Below, in pieces: positions 1 through 12,794 of a stretch of DNA of 64,000 bases. The DNA lies in contig NC_056000.1 of the NCBI RefSeq assembly GCF_018446385.1, positions 51,740,722 through 51,804,721 of the forward strand, given 5' to 3'. Made by a program: the position numbers and the translations under genes. Under the pieces are notes generated by a model that had not been told where the DNA came from, ran no database searches, and worked only from the letters and a program-made list of their open reading frames with translations. The DNA is from Zingiber officinale (lineage: Eukaryota > Streptophyta > Magnoliopsida > Zingiberales > Zingiberaceae). Position 1 is the first letter of the stretch, and each line of letters opens with the position of its first letter.

Positions 1-176
1 GACTCAAGTCTTTAACTTGAAAGAAATTATAGGCAAGATCTTTCATGTATTATTAAAAACAAGATACCATTTGATTCACACTTTCTCAAGATGTTTGTTT
101 TCTATTGTGAATCAGAAAATAACTACAGAAAAAATGAGAGAAGCTCATTAGAAGACAAAAATGAAGAGATATACAC

Positions 177-3100
177 CTTGTATCAAATGCTTCAGCAGAC
201 CCAGCATTGTCTACTTCCATAAAAGATGGATTCTCCCCATACTGTTCACAAAATGCTCTTTCTTCCTCTACTGCCTGTATTTAAGCAAAATCAACATAGT
301 ATAAAGACCAGACAATGACTCTAAACTAACGTAGGAAAGCAAATTAGATACCTCCAAAGACAATGAAACTGCTCGTGCGAGATCAGTATCATCTTGTGCA
401 GGTGACTTAGGGTGACCTTGCAAGCCCTACAACACCATCATAGATAAAATAACCAACGAGAAATAGGATAAAACTTCAACTAAAGTTTAATATATTATCA
501 AACTATTCATATACATGTCGTTCAGCTTCTCGCTTGGAGGCTTCAATAGCAGCTCTGATCATTTCTTCTTCTATATCATTGTTATAGTCCATATCAACCA
601 CTGGAGAAATGGTTGGTCCAATATGATTGTCAAAAGGGGTACGCCCTGAAGCATTAGTACCATGATCAGCATGGTCCATGTCCAAATCTTCATCATTAAT
701 AATAACAATGCCACGAGTCTCCTGACAATGTGCAGTTTCGTTTCTAGTCACGTCTTTATTCGTAGGTCCCACACCAGAAGCTCCAGCTTCTCTAGAATCA
801 TCCTTGAACTCAATGGGCAATTCCCTCACTTCCCTTGGATGTGAAACCAGCGGACCATGTGTAGGGAAACCAGAAACACCTCTTCCATCAAAAAGGCTAG
901 GAAAGTGGCCAAAGGTTGGATCAAGAAGAGAGAATCGGTTCATATCTCGAGACGGAAACAACGGAAGAGAGGACCTTGGATGCTCACTCTCACGAGGATC
1001 ATCTATGTTCACAAAATCGTCATTACGAGAGACCACTTGATTTGTGCTGTATATTGGAGGGTGATCAGCCGCAAATAATTTAATGATAAACACTAGCATT
1101 TTTAAAGTCACAAATACTATGTACTGAGTAAATGGTAAAACATAGTAATACATACACAACTCTGTCTATTTCACCAAAATGTGCATTAATAGCACTGTTC
1201 AGATCCCCATCATGTTCCTGAATGCCATATGAAAAAGATGTTATTAGCAGAAAGTTCAATTACTGATTAAGGAAAGATCATTTCATCTAAGCAATTGGAA
1301 TAAGGAAGATAAAAGCTCAAAGCCTCAGTAAGCATCATGCCCTCAGGAACTCACAATCATACAAAAGATACACAATACAAACAGTACAAATCAGTATGCA
1401 TAAATACACTTGCATTACAATACTATAGAACACAATTTATCACACACATCAACAAAGCTATATCAAAGGCCAGGTTTAAACTAGCATTCTACTACCTAAA
1501 CACATTTTAGAAGTAAATGTAATATAAGTTATCAGCACCTTCGATTTGAATCAAAACATGATAATGACAGATGTTTGACTTTTCAATCTTGCATGCACAT
1601 GATTTCTTCGAACAATGAAGAGCTGATGTGTGTTTTCTATAGAATAAATACAACTACAATCAGGTTCCTCAAATTGATTGAACTTTTGTAACTGTATGAA
1701 ATTGGCAAAATAAAGGGTATAACTATTACTAAGAACTACAATTGAAATGCCCTTTCATGTAAATTTGAACAAGCACGCAAACTAAGCCACATAACTGCTT
1801 TACCACATGGTACTACCCCAATAATAGTATTACCAACAAACATGGAAATCATTTCACAAAGAGGCTTGAAAATAGAATGCATCCCTATACAAATCAAAAA
1901 GGAAACTGTTTAGTTGAGACTTTGAAGTCTACACTAGTTCCTTAACATAAGTCATCTCCCAAAACTAATGATACTTTCCTGGTGGTATTCTCAGCCCCAA
2001 ATTAGAGAGATCTAATTATAAGGGGAAACTCCAATACAAAAAAAAATGGTGACAATTTACAGTAGTCAGTACACTGTAAAATTTACTATCTAGTGTAATC
2101 CTGTGTGCTTGCTGCTTTCCCACTCCAAATTCAACTAGAATTTAGAGAAATTCATTGAGACCAACATCATAAGGATATATACCTTTTTCATCTCCAAAGA
2201 CAATATTTGGAGAGAGATGGTAATATCTATTGGTAGAAAATCCAATTATTTGAGGCCCAAGAGATGGTAGATTTATGTCAATCATGAAGTCGCTGATTCA
2301 GCTTTTGACAGACATTGGCAAGCATAAAGGATGAATACTTGGCAGAGTGGGAAACATCCACAAATAAAATCAAAGAGAAACCCTAAACATGCTTCAGTGT
2401 GGTATTCAGTAGCAACATAAGTTAACCTAGATTTAGAATTAAAAAAAATACCAGTCAAGATCCAAAACTCCAACCATGGACATCAAATTTCATCTGACAT
2501 CATAAAGTTGATTGGTAATTTAGACAAAATGAAATAGAGAATTATGAGACAATTTCATGAAATAAGAACCTTTAGATTATAATAATTACTAGACTGAAGG
2601 CATTAGATTTGGAAACAATTTTCATCCAGAAGGTACATCAAAGGGAATCACATCCTGGGACAAAAAATTTGGTCCAAGCCCTTGCTGTGAAGTCAAGGAT
2701 TAACATAACCAACCTTGCTATCCAGCTAGTCATCCAATAGGTTATAACCATAAATCCTAAAGTCATATTAACTGTACAGAAATTGCATTGTGACTTATAA
2801 CCTGATTAGGGGTAAAGCAAGAATTCAATAAAGCTTTAAACTAAGTGAAATAAAACCTTGCTTAACAAACCCATCTACGTTCAAGAACAGAAATAATGAA
2901 AAAATCCTGGTGGAGACCCTTGCTTTCAAATCAAGGACTAACTGAATCAACTTTGCAATCTAACTAGTCATACAATAGGCTACATAGTCATAAATTCTAA
3001 AGTCATCTTATTGTCTTTTACAATACTGCAGCTTGTCTTATGACCTGTTTAGGAGCAAGGCAAGAATTCAATAAAGCTTAAACGTAACTGAGAGGAAACA

Positions 3101-3817
3101 TGGATATAAAACCTTATTCGATGAACCTAACTGTGTCCAAGAATAGAAATAAGAAATCACTATCAACCACATTACACATACTTTTAGTTATAAAAATGAG
3201 AAAAGCAGTGAGTTAATCCAAATTTCTCATTAAGCTTGACCTAGATCGTAACTAAATGTCACCGTGGAAGTTCATGTCAATAGCTCCAAAATTTCTAAAA
3301 GGTGTAAGATAACACTCAAATACTTCTAGAAATGAAGTAATAAAAAACACTATCAGATTGGTGAAAAGTTTTAACATAGATAGAATATTAATTGAGAATT
3401 CCTAATCCACCAAGATAAAACTAACCTTAAAACCTTCATATGAACTAGAAAGGAAAATCCAGAATCCACCTTGCAACGAACAAAGTACAACCAAATTTAT
3501 CACCCCTGTACGAATAAAAAGGCACTCCCACAATCCTGGCTTAGCCGGAACTCAAAAAGACACGCATTTCCTAACCCCCTAATCAATGTGTAGATGCGCT
3601 TAGTGAAAAAAAAAAAAAAACCGAGTTCGTAAATAGTATCGCAAACTGCAGAAGGGGAAAAACAGACCTAGCGCCGAAACCAAGCGAGAAGAGAAATCGA
3701 TGAACGCCTAGTCGTCGCGTGAAAAGATCGTACCTCGAGCTTCTGCAACGCGATGGCCTCGGTGGCGCCGGTTATGCTGATGAAGGTATCGATCGCTTCG
3801 CGCGAGGGCCTCGCCAT
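177..3817 (-). CDS. PUX8-like: Plant UBX domain-containing protein, PUX8/FAF-like (3' end off window)
   Basis: Five coding exons fit on the minus strand: 3734-3817, 1156-1217, 515-1046, 352-426 and 177-274, with GT-AG junctions that keep frame throughout. The first 28 residues (MARPSREAIDTFISITG...) and exon 2 (EHDGDLNSAINAHFGEIDRV) form the UBA-like helical domain typical of plant PUX7/8/13 and FAF-type proteins. Exon 3 holds an acidic linker and ends in a ubiquitin-interacting motif, EEEMIRAAIEASKREAE. Exon 4 has a second UIM-like helix (DLARAVSLSLE). The C-terminal UBX domain, which binds the CDC48/p97 ATPase, should lie left of base 1. By family knowledge such proteins link ubiquitinated cargo to CDC48 in the nucleus or cytosol. 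Intron 1 (1218-3733) is long. The start is the first ATG of the conserved N-terminus, after a GC-richer leader. Confidence 0.88.
1218..3733 (-). other. Intron 1 of the PUX8-like gene
   Basis: A 2.5-kb AT-rich intron lies between the UBA exons, with donor GAG|GTACG and acceptor TTCAG|GAAC. The only structure seen is a diverged direct repeat at about 2650-3150. The short open frames inside are not supported. Confidence 0.8.
2650..3150. repeat. Diverged ~250-bp tandem duplication in PUX8 intron
   Basis: Two head-to-tail copies (about 2650-2900 and 2905-3150) share ordered blocks such as 'cccttgct..gaa(a)tcaagga', 'ctagtcat.caatagg', 'ctaaagtcat' and 'caagaattcaataaagctt'. Many substitutions and small gaps point to an old duplication. 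Confidence 0.7.
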
Positions 3818-4074
3818 CTCTCACGCGCCCGTCTAGGATTTTATCCCGCGCTGATCAGAGTCGAGAATGAGGTCGAAGAAATCTGACGTTGAGGGATGAG
3901 GAAGCGATCAAATTGAGCGGTGGTAAGACGGAACGAAGATGTCTTGGAGAAGAAGCAGATGCGGCGGCGAGAGAGTTACAGACGCTTGGTTACTTGAGAA
4001 TGGGGAGAGAGCGAGAAGGATAGCGTGGTGAAAACTCGTGGGTGGGGCACTGGTAATACCAAACAGCAGTTTTG
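3818..4074 (-). promoter_or_regulatory. 5' leader and proximal promoter region of PUX8-like gene
   Basis: This GC-richer stretch lies directly upstream of the PUX8-like ATG and runs into AT-rich repeats at about 4075. I see no unambiguous TATA box, so the region is inferred from position only. Confidence 0.4.
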
Positions 4075-7000
4075 ACGAATGTTGTAACCCATTTTCATTA
4101 GGATTTAAGTGATATCAAATACCATATGGTCAAATTGAATTAGTTAGGCAATAAATAAAATCATTTTAAAACACCTTAAAATATTTTGTAATTATAAATT
4201 TAGAATAATAAAAAAAATAGCTTTTAATTATAAAATTACCCATAATTTATATTTATATCTTTTGTGAAAATGGACTAAAACCATTGTAATCTTAGTTATC
4301 ATGTTTCTCAATAAAACTATTAATTAATCTTATAATTTTACAAACATACGAATAAATTTGTAATTAAATAGATTTTACTAACATTTTCTATTTCAGCTCC
4401 ACATATTGACATAGTTGATATTTATACTGAGTGGTAGGAAACATGGAGCAATAAATTTTGAGAGTCAATTTTATACAAAATATTTTATGGATATCTAATC
4501 TATCTTATGCTAAGGGTTGTTATGTTAAACAAATATCTCTCATAATTTACTCCCTTCTATAAAATATATACTCATTCTGAAAGACCTTAAAGTAACGTAT
4601 TCATCTTTATTCTCAAGAGTCCATCCAAGTTTAAGTGAATCAAAAAATTATTCAAAAATCTAAATTTGGTCCCTTAAGTTATAAATTTTTAATTTAAATC
4701 TAAAATTTTATTTAAAATTTGCACATTTAGATTTTTCTTTTCGCATTCAATATTTTCAACATTTGTATTTTTAGTTAGGTTTAAAATCTTAAAACGTAAT
4801 AAAATATTAATCTCAATTGGATACTATTTTGAAAATGTATTAATATTTTATTATGTATAGTGTTTATGATAAATTAGAGGAAGATAAACGAGATTACAAA
4901 TAAAAATATAATAATTATATATTTAAATTTAAATTATATAATTCTAGTTAAAATTATATAATTTTAATATTATTTTATACAATCACAATTTTAAAAAATA
5001 ATATTATTTCAATTCATCAATATTTGTCTAAGTCTAAGCCTTAAGAGGCACATGGAAATATCAGGTAATGAACGTAATGAAAGCTCGCCTGATGAATCTT
5101 TGTAACCCATGCATTAGTAGGGTTGTAAATGAATCAAGCGTTCGTGAACAAGTTTGGTGTTGGGCTTGGTAAGAGCTTGTTTATGTTCGTTCAATATACA
5201 TAAGATTAATTAAACAAACAAGCTTGAACAGTTCGTTAAGCTAAAAAAACAAGTTTGAACACATATGTGTTCAGCTCGTTAACGTTCGTGAACAACGTTC
5301 GTGAACAATGTTCGTGAACAACGTTCGTGAACAATGTTCACAAACCATATTTATTAATAAAACTCTTTCAATATGCTAAATAAATAATATAATAAAATAA
5401 ATAAATTTAAATTATTAATCTTAATAACTAATCAAACAATTAAAAGTTTCAAACAATCAAACAAGCTTGAATTGAGAGCTTGATAATATCTAAACGGACC
5501 AAGCTCAAACCAAGCTCAAGCCAAGCTCGAACCAAGCCCAAGCCAAGCTCAAGCCAAGCTTGAATTGAGAGCTTGATAACATCTAAACGAGCCAAGCTCA
5601 AGCCAAGCTTCAAACAAGCTCAAGCTCATAAAAAATAAACCAAGCCAAGCTTGAACACTCATTTCAAAAGCTTGGTTTATTTTAAGCTCGGCTCGGCTCG
5701 TTTACAGCCCTAGCATTAGGATTTAAGTGATATCAAATACCCTCTACTTTTATGATTTGGTTAAATTGAATTGGGTAATAAATAAAATCATTTTAAAACA
5801 CCTTAAAAAAAATTGTAATTATAAATTTAAAATAATAAAAAAAATAGTTTTTAACACAAAAGTAGAACACTTTCCAATGACACGTTTCATAGTAAAATGC
5901 ATAGAAAGCCTATTTCTTAATGAAATTACAAATTTCCCATAATTTACATTTATATAATTTTCTCAGAAGAGTGGACTAGAACAATTAAAGTTTAGATTAA
6001 AGATGAGCATTTGATTATTTTGGTCTCTAAATTAATTGAATTAATTAAAAATTAATTTAATATTAGTTAATCGAATTAAAATTTTACTATAATTAAATTA
6101 AGTGAATCAAATTAAAAATTAATTATTTTAATTAACACCGAATTAATCAAATTTATTTAAAAAATAATTAAAAATATATAAAATTAATATCAAATTAATT
6201 GAATTAACCGACACTATTTTTATAATGAGAATGGGTAATGGTGTTATATTATATTGAAAAACTACATAATTAAATCTTATAGAATTTCAGCCCTACATAT
6301 TGACATAATTAATATTTTTATGAGTGGTTGGAGACTTGGGGCAATAGATTTTGAGTGTCAATTCTATGCAAAATATTATTTTACGGAATATTTATGCAAA
6401 GGATTATTACGTTAAATAAATATCTCTCATAATTTACTCCCTCTAAAAAATATGGACTTATCTTAAAAATATTGCTAAGGTGATTCACCTTTATTTCAAA
6501 TAGTCTATACCCTCTCTATATTTTGATGATTTGATCCACTTGAATTAGGCAATAAATAAAATCATTTTAAAGCACCTTAAATTTTTTTGTAATTATAAAT
6601 TTAGCAAATATTAAAAAAAAATAGTTTTTAAAAAGGAGAACTTTTCAATGCACGTTTTATAGTAAAATTACATAGCATGCCTAGTTATCATGTTTCTCAA
6701 TAAAACTATTAATTAGTCTCATAATTTTACGAACATACAGATAAATTTATAATTAAATAAATTTTATTAATATTTTCCCCTTTTCATAATGAGAATCGGT
6801 AATAGTACTATATTATATTGAAAAATTATAATATGATTCAACCTTATAGATTTTCAGCCCCATATATTGGCATAGTTGATATTTAATTCTATGTAAAATA
6901 CTTCACGGAATGTCTAATCTATCTTATACAAAGGGCCATTATACGACACAAATATCTCTCATAATTTATCCCTTTATAAAAAAATATGGACTCATCCTAA

Positions 7001-7445
7001 AGAGCCGGTCCTTTATAGAATTTCAATATTCCATCCAATTTCAAGTGCATCAAAAATTTATTCAAAAATCTAAATTTGATACCTTAACGTTATAAATTTT
7101 TAATTTTCACCTAAAATTTTATTTTAAATCTGCACATTTAGATTTTTCTTTGCACATTTAATATTTTCATCACTTCTGATATTTCTATTTTTAGTTAAAT
7201 TACTATTTTGAAAAAATGTATTAATATTTTGTTATTGTAGGGTGCTTACGATAAATTAGAGGTAGACAAAGAAACTAGATGAAAAATAAAAATATAATAA
7301 CTATATATTTAAATTTGAATTATATAATTCTATTTAAAATTATATAATTTTAATATTATCTTATACAATCACAATTTTAAAAAATAATATTATTTCAATT
7401 CATCAATATTTGTCTTATACCTTAAGTGACACATGGAGATATTAT
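4075..7445. repeat. Tandem array of three ~0.95-kb AT-rich units
   Basis: Three head-to-tail units start near 4075, 5092 and 6480. They share blocks such as 'ggatttaagtgatatcaaat', 'aataaataaaatcatttt', 'aacaccttaaa' and 'gaacatac.aataaattt'. Units 1 and 3 run through to 'ttcatcaatatttgtct' and 'ccttaag.g.cacatgga'. Unit 2 is interrupted by the hAT-type element at 5118-5712 and is 3'-truncated. No coding sequence is convincing. The array fills the gap between the PUX8-like promoter and the ORM gene end. Confidence 0.75.
5118..5712. mobile_element. Non-autonomous hAT-type element (MITE-like), 595 bp
   Basis: The ends are imperfect terminal inverted repeats, TAGGGTTGTAAATGA on the left and CGTTTACAGCCCTA on the right. 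They are flanked by identical GCATTAG (5111-5117 and 5713-5719), with an eighth base possible. The interior has a 'cgttcgtgaacaa' minisatellite (about 5282-5340) and 'aagctcaagcc' repeats (about 5500-5610), and no transposase. TIR sequence and 7-8 bp duplication fit the hAT superfamily. The empty site can be read from unit 1 of the surrounding array. Confidence 0.75.
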
Positions 7446-7842
7446 GTCACATAGTAATAATTTTTAATAATTTTTTAGAATACAAATAATACAATATTCA
7501 AATCATGATTATGGTAAAATTAGATAGCAATGCAAATAATCCAACCATAACCAGAGTTTACCAAAGCTCCATGCTTTTGGCATTTTATTCAATGATTTCG
7601 TTTCCATTTCTTCAGGGAAAAAACGACTAGACACAAATACATAATCCTGACTAAACTCAAGAGCAAGATTTATCTCCAAGGAAACACAAGTATGATCTGA
7701 TTGTATTCGACTAACTCATACAAAGAGGGCTTAGAGAACTAAATCAGAGGAGAAAAAGAAAGGCCATTGCTGCAACTTCAGCACTACTTTCGCAGTCGAT
7801 GAAAAAGATCCGACATCTTTGATGTGCTGCGGCCGGCAACAG
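7446..7842 (-). other. 3' flank / 3' UTR region of ORM-like gene
   Basis: This AT-rich stretch follows the ORM-like stop on the minus strand. Its proximal part is presumably 3' UTR. No other feature is evident. Confidence 0.4.
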
Positions 7843-10800
7843 TTAACCATTGATTCCGAAGATTCGGACCTTGTGCATGTTTGGGAACTTGGCAATCACC
7901 AAAACAGCCACTGCAAGTGTATTCAGGAACAACATTGGGTGTTGGTAGTCAGTTGTGTGTGAGGCTATCAGATACCTGCCCAATTCGACGAGCAAACATG
8001 AGTGGAAACAGAAGTAAGAGATAGAGAATAGTTATGCTCAATTGTTTAAACAATCAAGTAATTTAAGTCTTACTTGGTTATTTAAGTTCTTTAGAGGAGT
8101 TCTACAGGATTAAGTCATTGATCAAGAACCATGAATATAGCTTAACTTTAACCTTCTTCGATCATGCCCTACCTCAAGCTTCTATCTGCTCAGAACTTGG
8201 AATCACATGAAGAGGATCAAAAGGCACACTGCTAAGAACAAATAATACCTAGGCTACATTTTCAACCTATGCAATAGGCAGGTGGATCAGGATTTATGTC
8301 GAGCACAGGTTAAGCTATGTTACTAGCCAACTATTTGACACGGGTGGATCCAAGTGTCTGTCACAGGTGAATTCACGTGTCCTTTACAATTATTTTTAAA
8401 ATTCCCCGTGATCAATAGAGATATAGCATGCCCATTTGGTGTCCTAACCTTAAACCTTGTTTCCAATATAGCATTTCCTATTGTGACACAAAATTTACCA
8501 GAGTATCAGATTGAATCTAATAGTTACAATGAAATGCTCCTGTTTTTCCTATATTATCAAACAAAAAAATTTGAAAATTGCAATTTTCAACCCTACTTTA
8601 TCTCCTCCTATCTTTGGTGGGAATAAGTGGGGTCTCACAATTTTCTGCTATGTTACTTGGACTTGGTTACAAGTGTCCAACACAAGCATGGATCCAAGTG
8701 TTTGATAAGGTTCTTTCTAAAGGTTTTTAGAGTTTTTAGATGTGATTACAAGGAACATTGGGTGTCCAATTCAGTGTGTCAGTGTCTAGCATCAATATTC
8801 AACATGGGCATGGAGAGGTTAGATGAAAAGTGAAATATTAGATTTTTTTTCCTGGCAACTTCTATTCTCATGCATTAGTACTTGGCAAGTTGATACTATA
8901 TCAAAAATATGCCTAACATACTTGTCAAACTGCTGTATACTCTATTATGAGGACATATTGATAATAGTTATCCTCGATGACAATTACCAAACTATATCCT
9001 TCATAAATTTAATTTGCTTCAATGATAGATCTCTCCACTCTTATGTATTAATTCACTTGTATATTCTTGGGCATTAGGTTTTTGATCCAACAATCATGTG
9101 ACATGCACCAACTTATGGATGAAGAAAACTAACAAGTATTGATATCTAAGCAAACAATTTCAGATACAAAAGATTCTAAACAAGCATTAATTCTTAAAGG
9201 ATTTGGGATATGGATCAAACTTTCTGAAATTCTCTTCAAAACAAAGTGCTAAAACAGGACATCAAGGAATCTAGTATTGAACTACTCCGAAATAGAGGAA
9301 TCACCCACGACAGAATTAAGTGAATCTAGTTTTCAATTTCATCCACCATTACCCTGCTTCAAAAATCCAATTAGACAGAGGCTTCCAACCCCACAAATTG
9401 CGCTAGTTCCAAGATTGATTTGCAAGACAAGCCTCGAATTCCAATTCCAAAATTACCAGTTCTCTAGATCACTTACTAAAATGAAGGGTCCATATTTGAT
9501 CACTTAGAAAGGCAAAGGCAGAGAGGTGATTTCAACTTAAAACAAAAACAGAAAAGAAGATAAATAAATGCACCTATATAGCAAAGTATTGCTAAACAAT
9601 CATCTTTAAATCTTACTGATGTGTGTTGGTTAAGTAGTGCCAAAGAGTTTCCTGAACCAGGATGTCAAAAGTAAATACAGGTTCAAAGTTTCACTTGAAA
9701 GAATTGCAACAAGAAACATAACAATCTGAGTGTTGGCAGTTAATGCTGCATTGCACATAAATAGCGACAACCAAGGAAGGTTTTTATATGGAAGGATTTA
9801 GAAGCACAATACTTACAGGACAACAGGTACCACAGCCAAAAATTTCCTGTTACGTGTTAATTGCTTGCCATTATCTATCTGCTCCCACCAGGTCAAGTTA
9901 TTATATATGCCCTGATCTTCAGCAAAAGGAGTACCCTTTTTCCAGTGGAAGAAGTAATATGTAACCTGAAAAACAATCTGGTCAGAATTTCATTTAGACA
10001 AACCAAAGGCCACATATTAGATTATCCACAATCAAGTAAATGTGGAAATCTATGAGTGAACAAACAAAGTGTGCACGCGCACACACACAAGATCAGTTAA
10101 TTCTAAGATGATTACCCTGTTCCAAATCAAGATAAGAAAATGGAAGGTGTTAAATTATACCATCAAGATAAGAAAATGGAAGGTGTTGAATTATGCCATG
10201 GATAGCGTGCTTGTGAATTGCAACTAGTAAAATACCTGATCATTTCATAAAGAAGAAAGGCATAGCTCTTGCAGCACAATTATCACAGGACAAATCGAAG
10301 CATCAAGAAATCGGAACAACAAAAATCTATTACTTAAATTGCTCACAAAAAGAGGATGCGAATTGTAATATCCAACTCCTCCACTGCACTCTATAGAATC
10401 GATCATCCTCTAACCAGTTCCGTCAAATCAGAATTTTGTGCTGCGGGAAGAGTTTCAGAGAAGAAAAAAATAATAATAATTTGAGACACTGAACTCCGAA
10501 ATCATTTCTAAAATGCTATCATCTTTGATCCATATTCTCCGTTTTGTAATCTACTAAAAAAAAACCCGACCCGGCATCTCGAAACTCAACAATCAGAACC
10601 CTACTTTGGTTAGCATTGGGAGCAAGCGAGATCATGAGAAAAAAAAGGGGGCAAAAGAGCAAAATTTTGGGGCGAGGAAGGGAAAGCGACGTCACCTACC
10701 GCGAAGTGGAAGAGATTGACGACTGTCCAGGCCATGCCGGCGGAGCATCCGAAGAAGGAGAGGACGAGTAGCCAGGAGAAGAAGAGGATCAATATGTAGG

Positions 10801-10885
10801 TGGTCCAGACGCCGGGGTACATGAACCACTCGGTGTTCTTGTTCAGATCCGGCGGAGGCACCGTCTGCACGTAGAGCCTCGCCAT
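7843..10885 (-). CDS. ORM-like: ORM1/ORMDL-type regulator of serine palmitoyltransferase
   Basis: Three exons at 10700-10885, 9817-9965 and 7843-7975 give 468 nt, or 155 aa plus stop, close to the usual ORMDL length. Family signatures are NTEWFMYPGVWTTYI and SWLLVLSFFGCSAGMAW in exon 1, FFHWKKGTPFAEDQGIYN and WWEQIDNGKQLTRNRKFL in exon 2, and SHTTDYQHPMLFLN plus KFPNMHKVRIFGING at the C-terminus. Hydrophobic stretches at about residues 30-60 and 105-135 fit an ER membrane protein. By family knowledge, ORM proteins bind the LCB1 subunit of serine palmitoyltransferase and restrain sphingolipid synthesis. Introns are 734 nt and 1841 nt with clean GT-AG sites (GCG|GTAGGT, TTCAG|GTTAC, CCT|GTAAGT, GGCAG|G). 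Confidence 0.95.
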
Positions 10886-11630
10886 GGCGTCACCGCTTAC
10901 GCCTTCTCCTCCGTCTCTGTGGGTCGCTGTGGAGCTTCCGGGGAGGCGAGAGAGAGGATTTATACCAGAGCGGAAGAGGAGGAGGAGGAATAGAGAAAGG
11001 ATCGATGGTTCAAAAGTGAGGCGTTTGGCTTTTGGCGTGAGCAGGGCGTGGAATCCGTTGCTGGCTCTCCGTCGGCGTCTGCGGAAGAGATCAGACGGCA
11101 AGGCAAGGACGAAGCCAATTCTTTCGCTGTCCAACATGTGCAAATTTTATTTCACCCCCCACAATTTTATTTTTTTTATTTTTCCACCGAAATTTTCAAT
11201 CATGTTTTACTTTTAATCCAATATGAGAACATTTCATTTTACACCCGACAGTTTACTTATATATTTCATTTAATAATATTATGTGACTACCTTTATAATT
11301 TTAAAAAACAAAATAAAATATTCTTGGCTGAAGTTATTTTTTCATTGGAAAAAAAATTAAAAGTCCGCCTTATTATCATTTTCATCGACACGTCTTTTTT
11401 TAAAAAAATATAAAAATAATACTCAATATATCTTTTATGTTAAAAATATGTATATTTGTTGTAGTAATTGATACTAAGATCGAGGAGAAGGTCACAGACA
11501 GACATGATAGTTAAAGTTAAGGAGTTAGTATCTGGGCATACATATAATTATTTTAATTGAGCGTTCATTCGATTTAATCCTTTGGTTAGCCGAATAATGA
11601 TGGGAGTTTTGAATCGAGTAAAATCTTTTT
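10886..11630. other. ORM-like 5' leader then AT-rich spacer
   Basis: The first ~250 bases are GC-rich and act as the likely ORM-like leader and promoter. From about 11150 the sequence is AT-rich spacer up to the truncated LTR. The open frames at 10610-11413 are antisense or low-complexity shadows. Confidence 0.45.
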
Positions 11631-12206
11631 TACTGTAAAAGGAACCGTTTGAGTTAAGCACCCGGTCGGACCGATACCTACGTCCGGTCGGATCGATGCT
11701 TGTCGAGCGGATGGATACTCGGCTCGAGGAAAAAGAAGACTAAGGCAGAGGGAACATTGGAGAACATCTTTTTCTGACAGCAGACATGTTCGACGATCAG
11801 GCCATACACAGAGTCGTACAACGGAAGATTCTGCTGTCCCATCGGAGAGGTGATCAGACTGTAACAGTATGGTGTCAGGCATGTTCCTCTGACAAGCCCA
11901 TACTACGGTATGGGAAACGACACGGGTACACCTCGGTAAGTGTGCGCAAGCCTCCCCACAGCTCTATATAAGAGCCCTCATACTTCGACGAAGGTAGGCG
12001 ATCACGCAATCTTGGACCTTCGAAGCCACTTCCTTAGTTTCCTTTTGCCTGACTTGAGCGTCGGAGGGTCGTCGCCGGGAACCCCTCCCGGCCCGACTTC
12101 TTTGCAGGTTCGCCAGAGCTCTATACGGTCGGTCAAAGATCCACGTCATCAGTTCGGAGAGTGTCACGTGTCTAGCGTCCATCGATTCAGCGTTAGGACA
12201 GGATCA
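11631..12206 (+). repeat. 5' LTR of Tat element 1 (5'-truncated)
   Basis: It aligns almost base for base with 17484-18058, ending ...GGACAGGATCA, but lacks the first ~220 bp that start the 3' copy at 17265. A TATA motif (CTATATAAGAG) lies at about 11964. It is followed by ATTTAGCGCCGCCTGTGGGA, a mutated form of the TGGCGCC primer-binding motif. Confidence 0.85.
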
Positions 12207-12251
12207 ATTTAGCGCCGCCTGTGGGAACGGACCTGTATCCGAGCGGAAGAG

Positions 12252-12680
12252 ATGGATGAAGCTGGACGACCGCACACCGTGATGCTCTCCCAGGAGGAGC
12301 TCGATGCTCTAATCGAGGCAAGAGCAGCTAAACTCGTGGAACAACAGAAGCAGAAAGCGTAAGCCGAGCGGAGGAACATGAAGTTGGACTTGATCGATGA
12401 AGAGCGAGTCAAAGCGTCCGTCCGGCTGATGGCGTACCTGCAAAGGATGAAGCAGAATTACAACAGGCGCGTGATCCCCAGAGCGTTCCAAGTCGGCGAC
12501 CTAGTGTGGAAGAAAGTAAAGCCGGTCGGGGACGTTGGCAAGCTGGAGGCTCCTTGGGCGTGTCCCTTCAAAGTTATCGAAAAGCTCCGCTCGGGTGCTT
12601 ATTATTTGGAAGATAAAGACGGACGGCGGCTAGATCGACCATGGAGTGCAAATCATCTCCAGCCGTACCGAGCTGGGTGA
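12252..12680 (+). pseudogene. gag N-terminus joined to integrase C-terminus by deletion
   Basis: A 36-codon frame beginning at 12252 (HTVMLSQEELDAL...) matches the gag start of element 2 near 20880 and ends in TAA at about 12361. Immediately after, 12378-12680 matches the integrase tail of element 2 at 25455-25735 (RVKASVRLMAY, QVGDLVWKKVKPV, NHLQPYRAG). The junction at about 12363 removes capsid, protease, reverse transcriptase, both RNase H domains and the integrase core. The element therefore cannot encode its own mobility proteins. Confidence 0.8.
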
Positions 12681-12794
12681 AAGGTGCGCTGATGTAATTC
12701 ATTTTGTGTATTTTTTGGTTGCCTGTGTTCTTTTAATGCAGGAAGCAAAATGATAAGAAACGCATTTGGCAATCTTCGCCGAACGGCAGTGTTG

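Noticed and set aside
8354-9077. Overlapping open frames in the middle of the ORM-like gene
   Set aside because: They lie in intron 2 of the ORM-like gene on the opposite strand and show no recognisable motif.
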